From: Lentisphaeria bacterium
Lineage (GTDB): Bacteria > Verrucomicrobiota > Lentisphaeria > Oligosphaerales > Oligosphaeraceae
Direction of reading: 5' to 3'
NCBI GenBank assembly: GCA_016302725.1
Contig: JAEDNB010000009.1
Span: 1-21,869 of the forward strand
Length of the DNA: 21,869 nucleotides
Part shown: one piece after another, positions 20,899 through 21,869 of the stretch
How positions within the stretch are numbered: position 1 is the stretch's first letter
Layout: every line of letters starts with the position of its first letter
The notes under the pieces: model-generated
The model's database searches: none
Told to the model about the DNA's origin: nothing
Seen by the model: the letters and a program-made list of their open reading frames with translations, nothing else
Made by a program: the position numbers and the translations under genes

Positions 20899-21869
20899 AT
20901 GAAAATCGAGAATCTCCGCCTGAACCTCTCTGAATACCGGGACAAGGTCTACGGCTGCTGGCTGGGCAAGAACATTGGCGGCACCCTGGGCGCCCCCTTC
21001 GAAGGGCAGCGGAAAACCAACGACTGCACCTTCTACACCCAGGACCTGAAGGGAGACCCCCTGCCCAATGACGACCTGGACCTCCAGCTGGTCTGGCTCT
21101 GCATGGCGGAGCGGCACGGCCTCATGAACCTCAACTCCCGGCTCTTCGGCGACTACTGGGCCTCCCACATCATCGGGCCCTGGAACGAATACTCCGTGGC
21201 CCACCACAACGTGCGCACCGGATTCTACCCCCCCCTCTCCGGAGCCCTGAACAACGACCCCTGGAAGTACTCCAACGGAGCCTGGATCCGCTCGGAAATC
21301 TGGGCGTGCCTCTTCCCGGGAAACCCCGACCAGGCCATCCGGTACGCCTACCTGGACTCCAGCTGCGACCACTGCGGCGAGGGCATCTACGCCGAAATGT
21401 ACACCTCCGCCCTGGAGTCCGCCGCCTTCGTGGTGAAGGACCTGCGCAAACTCATCGCCATCGGACTCTCCAAAGTCCCCGCCGACTGCCGCGTGGCCAA
21501 GTACGTCAACATGGTCTGCGATGCCTATGACAAGGGCGAGGACTGGCTTACCGCCCGCAACCGGGTGGTGGAGGACAACGACAAGGACCTGAAGTGGTTC
21601 CAGGCCCCCGCCAACGTGGCCTACGCCACCCTGGGCCTCCTCTACGGCGAAGGGGATTTCGGCAAGACCATCTGCCGCGCCGTCAACTGCGGCGACGACA
21701 CGGACTGCACCGGGGCCACCGCGGGCGCCGTCATGGGCATCATGTACGGACGCCAGGCCATCCCTTCGAAGTGGCTGGAACCCATTGGGGAAAAGATCCT
21801 CACCTGCGCCATCAACCGCTTCGGCCTGATGACCATGCCCCCCACCTCCATCCGGGAACTCACCAACCG
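20899..21869 (+). CDS. ADP-ribosylglycohydrolase-fold protein, N-terminal part (3' end outside window)
   Basis: Member of the DraG/ARH superfamily, all-helical metal-dependent hydrolases that remove ADP-ribose from proteins or small molecules. The 323 residues visible run open to the window edge. The N-terminus has the family entry KVYGCWLGKNIGGTLGAPFEG (16-36). Metal-site candidates are NDDLDLQLVW (57-66), in place of the TDDT motif of DraG, and GDDTDCTGATAGAVMG (265-280), matching the second metal motif. The acidic residues are kept but the first motif's Thr is Leu, so the substrate may differ from DraG. It is longer than DraG between the motifs. Start ATG follows a C/T-rich stretch with no Shine-Dalgarno, 105 bp after thrH. 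No ADP-ribosyltransferase gene is in the window. Confidence 0.9.
   Translation, partial: MKIENLRLNLSEYRDKVYGCWLGKNIGGTLGAPFEGQRKTNDCTFYTQDLKGDPLPNDDLDLQLVWLCMAERHGLMNLNSRLFGDYWASHIIGPWNEYSVAHHNVRTGFYPPLSGALNNDPWKYSNGAWIRSEIWACLFPGNPDQAIRYAYLDSSCDHCGEGIYAEMYTSALESAAFVVKDLRKLIAIGLSKVPADCRVAKYVNMVCDAYDKGEDWLTARNRVVEDNDKDLKWFQAPANVAYATLGLLYGEGDFGKTICRAVNCGDDTDCTGATAGAVMGIMYGRQAIPSKWLEPIGEKILTCAINRFGLMTMPPTSIRELTN

Overview
The window is GC-rich bacterial chromosome, almost entirely coding, with 20 protein genes (two cut by the window edges), no rRNA or tRNA gene, no insertion sequence and no CRISPR array. The best taxonomic clue is the gene at 10423-10860. It matches the family I know as Minf_1886 / Verruc_Plancto-restricted protein (TIGR04138, recalled from memory), which is confined to the Planctomycetes-Verrucomicrobia-Lentisphaerae group. 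A PVC bacterium, possibly of the Lentisphaerae/Kiritimatiellae side, is therefore my best guess; genus cannot be read from the sequence.

Layout. 1-545: 3' part of asd (aspartate-semialdehyde dehydrogenase), plus strand, followed by two hairpins, one with a T-run. 798-3125: a large exported protein of unknown function. 3233-3859: a maltose/galactoside-type O-acetyltransferase, convergent with the next block. 3914-7775 (minus strand, read right to left): a lipoprotein of unknown function, an exported parvulin-type prolyl isomerase, tadA and mreC. 7776-8074: a divergent intergenic region with AT-rich pockets, a perfect palindrome and two abutting hairpins. 8075-15004 (plus): a tightly packed run of rph, an Fe-S PD-(D/E)XK nuclease overlapping rph by 11 bp, a HIT protein, the Minf_1886-type protein, an unknown 432-aa protein, an RlmI-like methyltransferase, a CPBP membrane protease and a single ORF joining shikimate kinase to a TtcA-like tRNA thiolase. 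15227-21869 (plus): valS, a NifU-C-domain Fe-S protein, a membrane-anchored VWA protein, thrH and the 5' part of an ADP-ribosylglycohydrolase-fold gene.

How the genes fit together. Several products act on RNA or translation (TadA, RNase PH, an RlmI-like methyltransferase, TtcA-like thiolation domain, ValRS). TtcA and the Fe-S nuclease need iron-sulfur clusters, which a NifU-type scaffold could supply. Envelope functions (MreC, prolyl isomerase, lipoprotein, exported proteins, VWA protein) form a second theme, and amino-acid synthesis (asd, aroK, thrH) a third. This looks like a core-genome region. I see no mobile or defence island.

The most unusual points are the shikimate kinase-TtcA fusion, the Thr in place of the first His of the ValRS HIGH motif, the coupling of rph to a Cas4/AddB-like Fe-S nuclease outside any cas or add locus, the high share of TAG stops (10 of 19), and the pyrimidine-rich, Shine-Dalgarno-less leaders of many genes.
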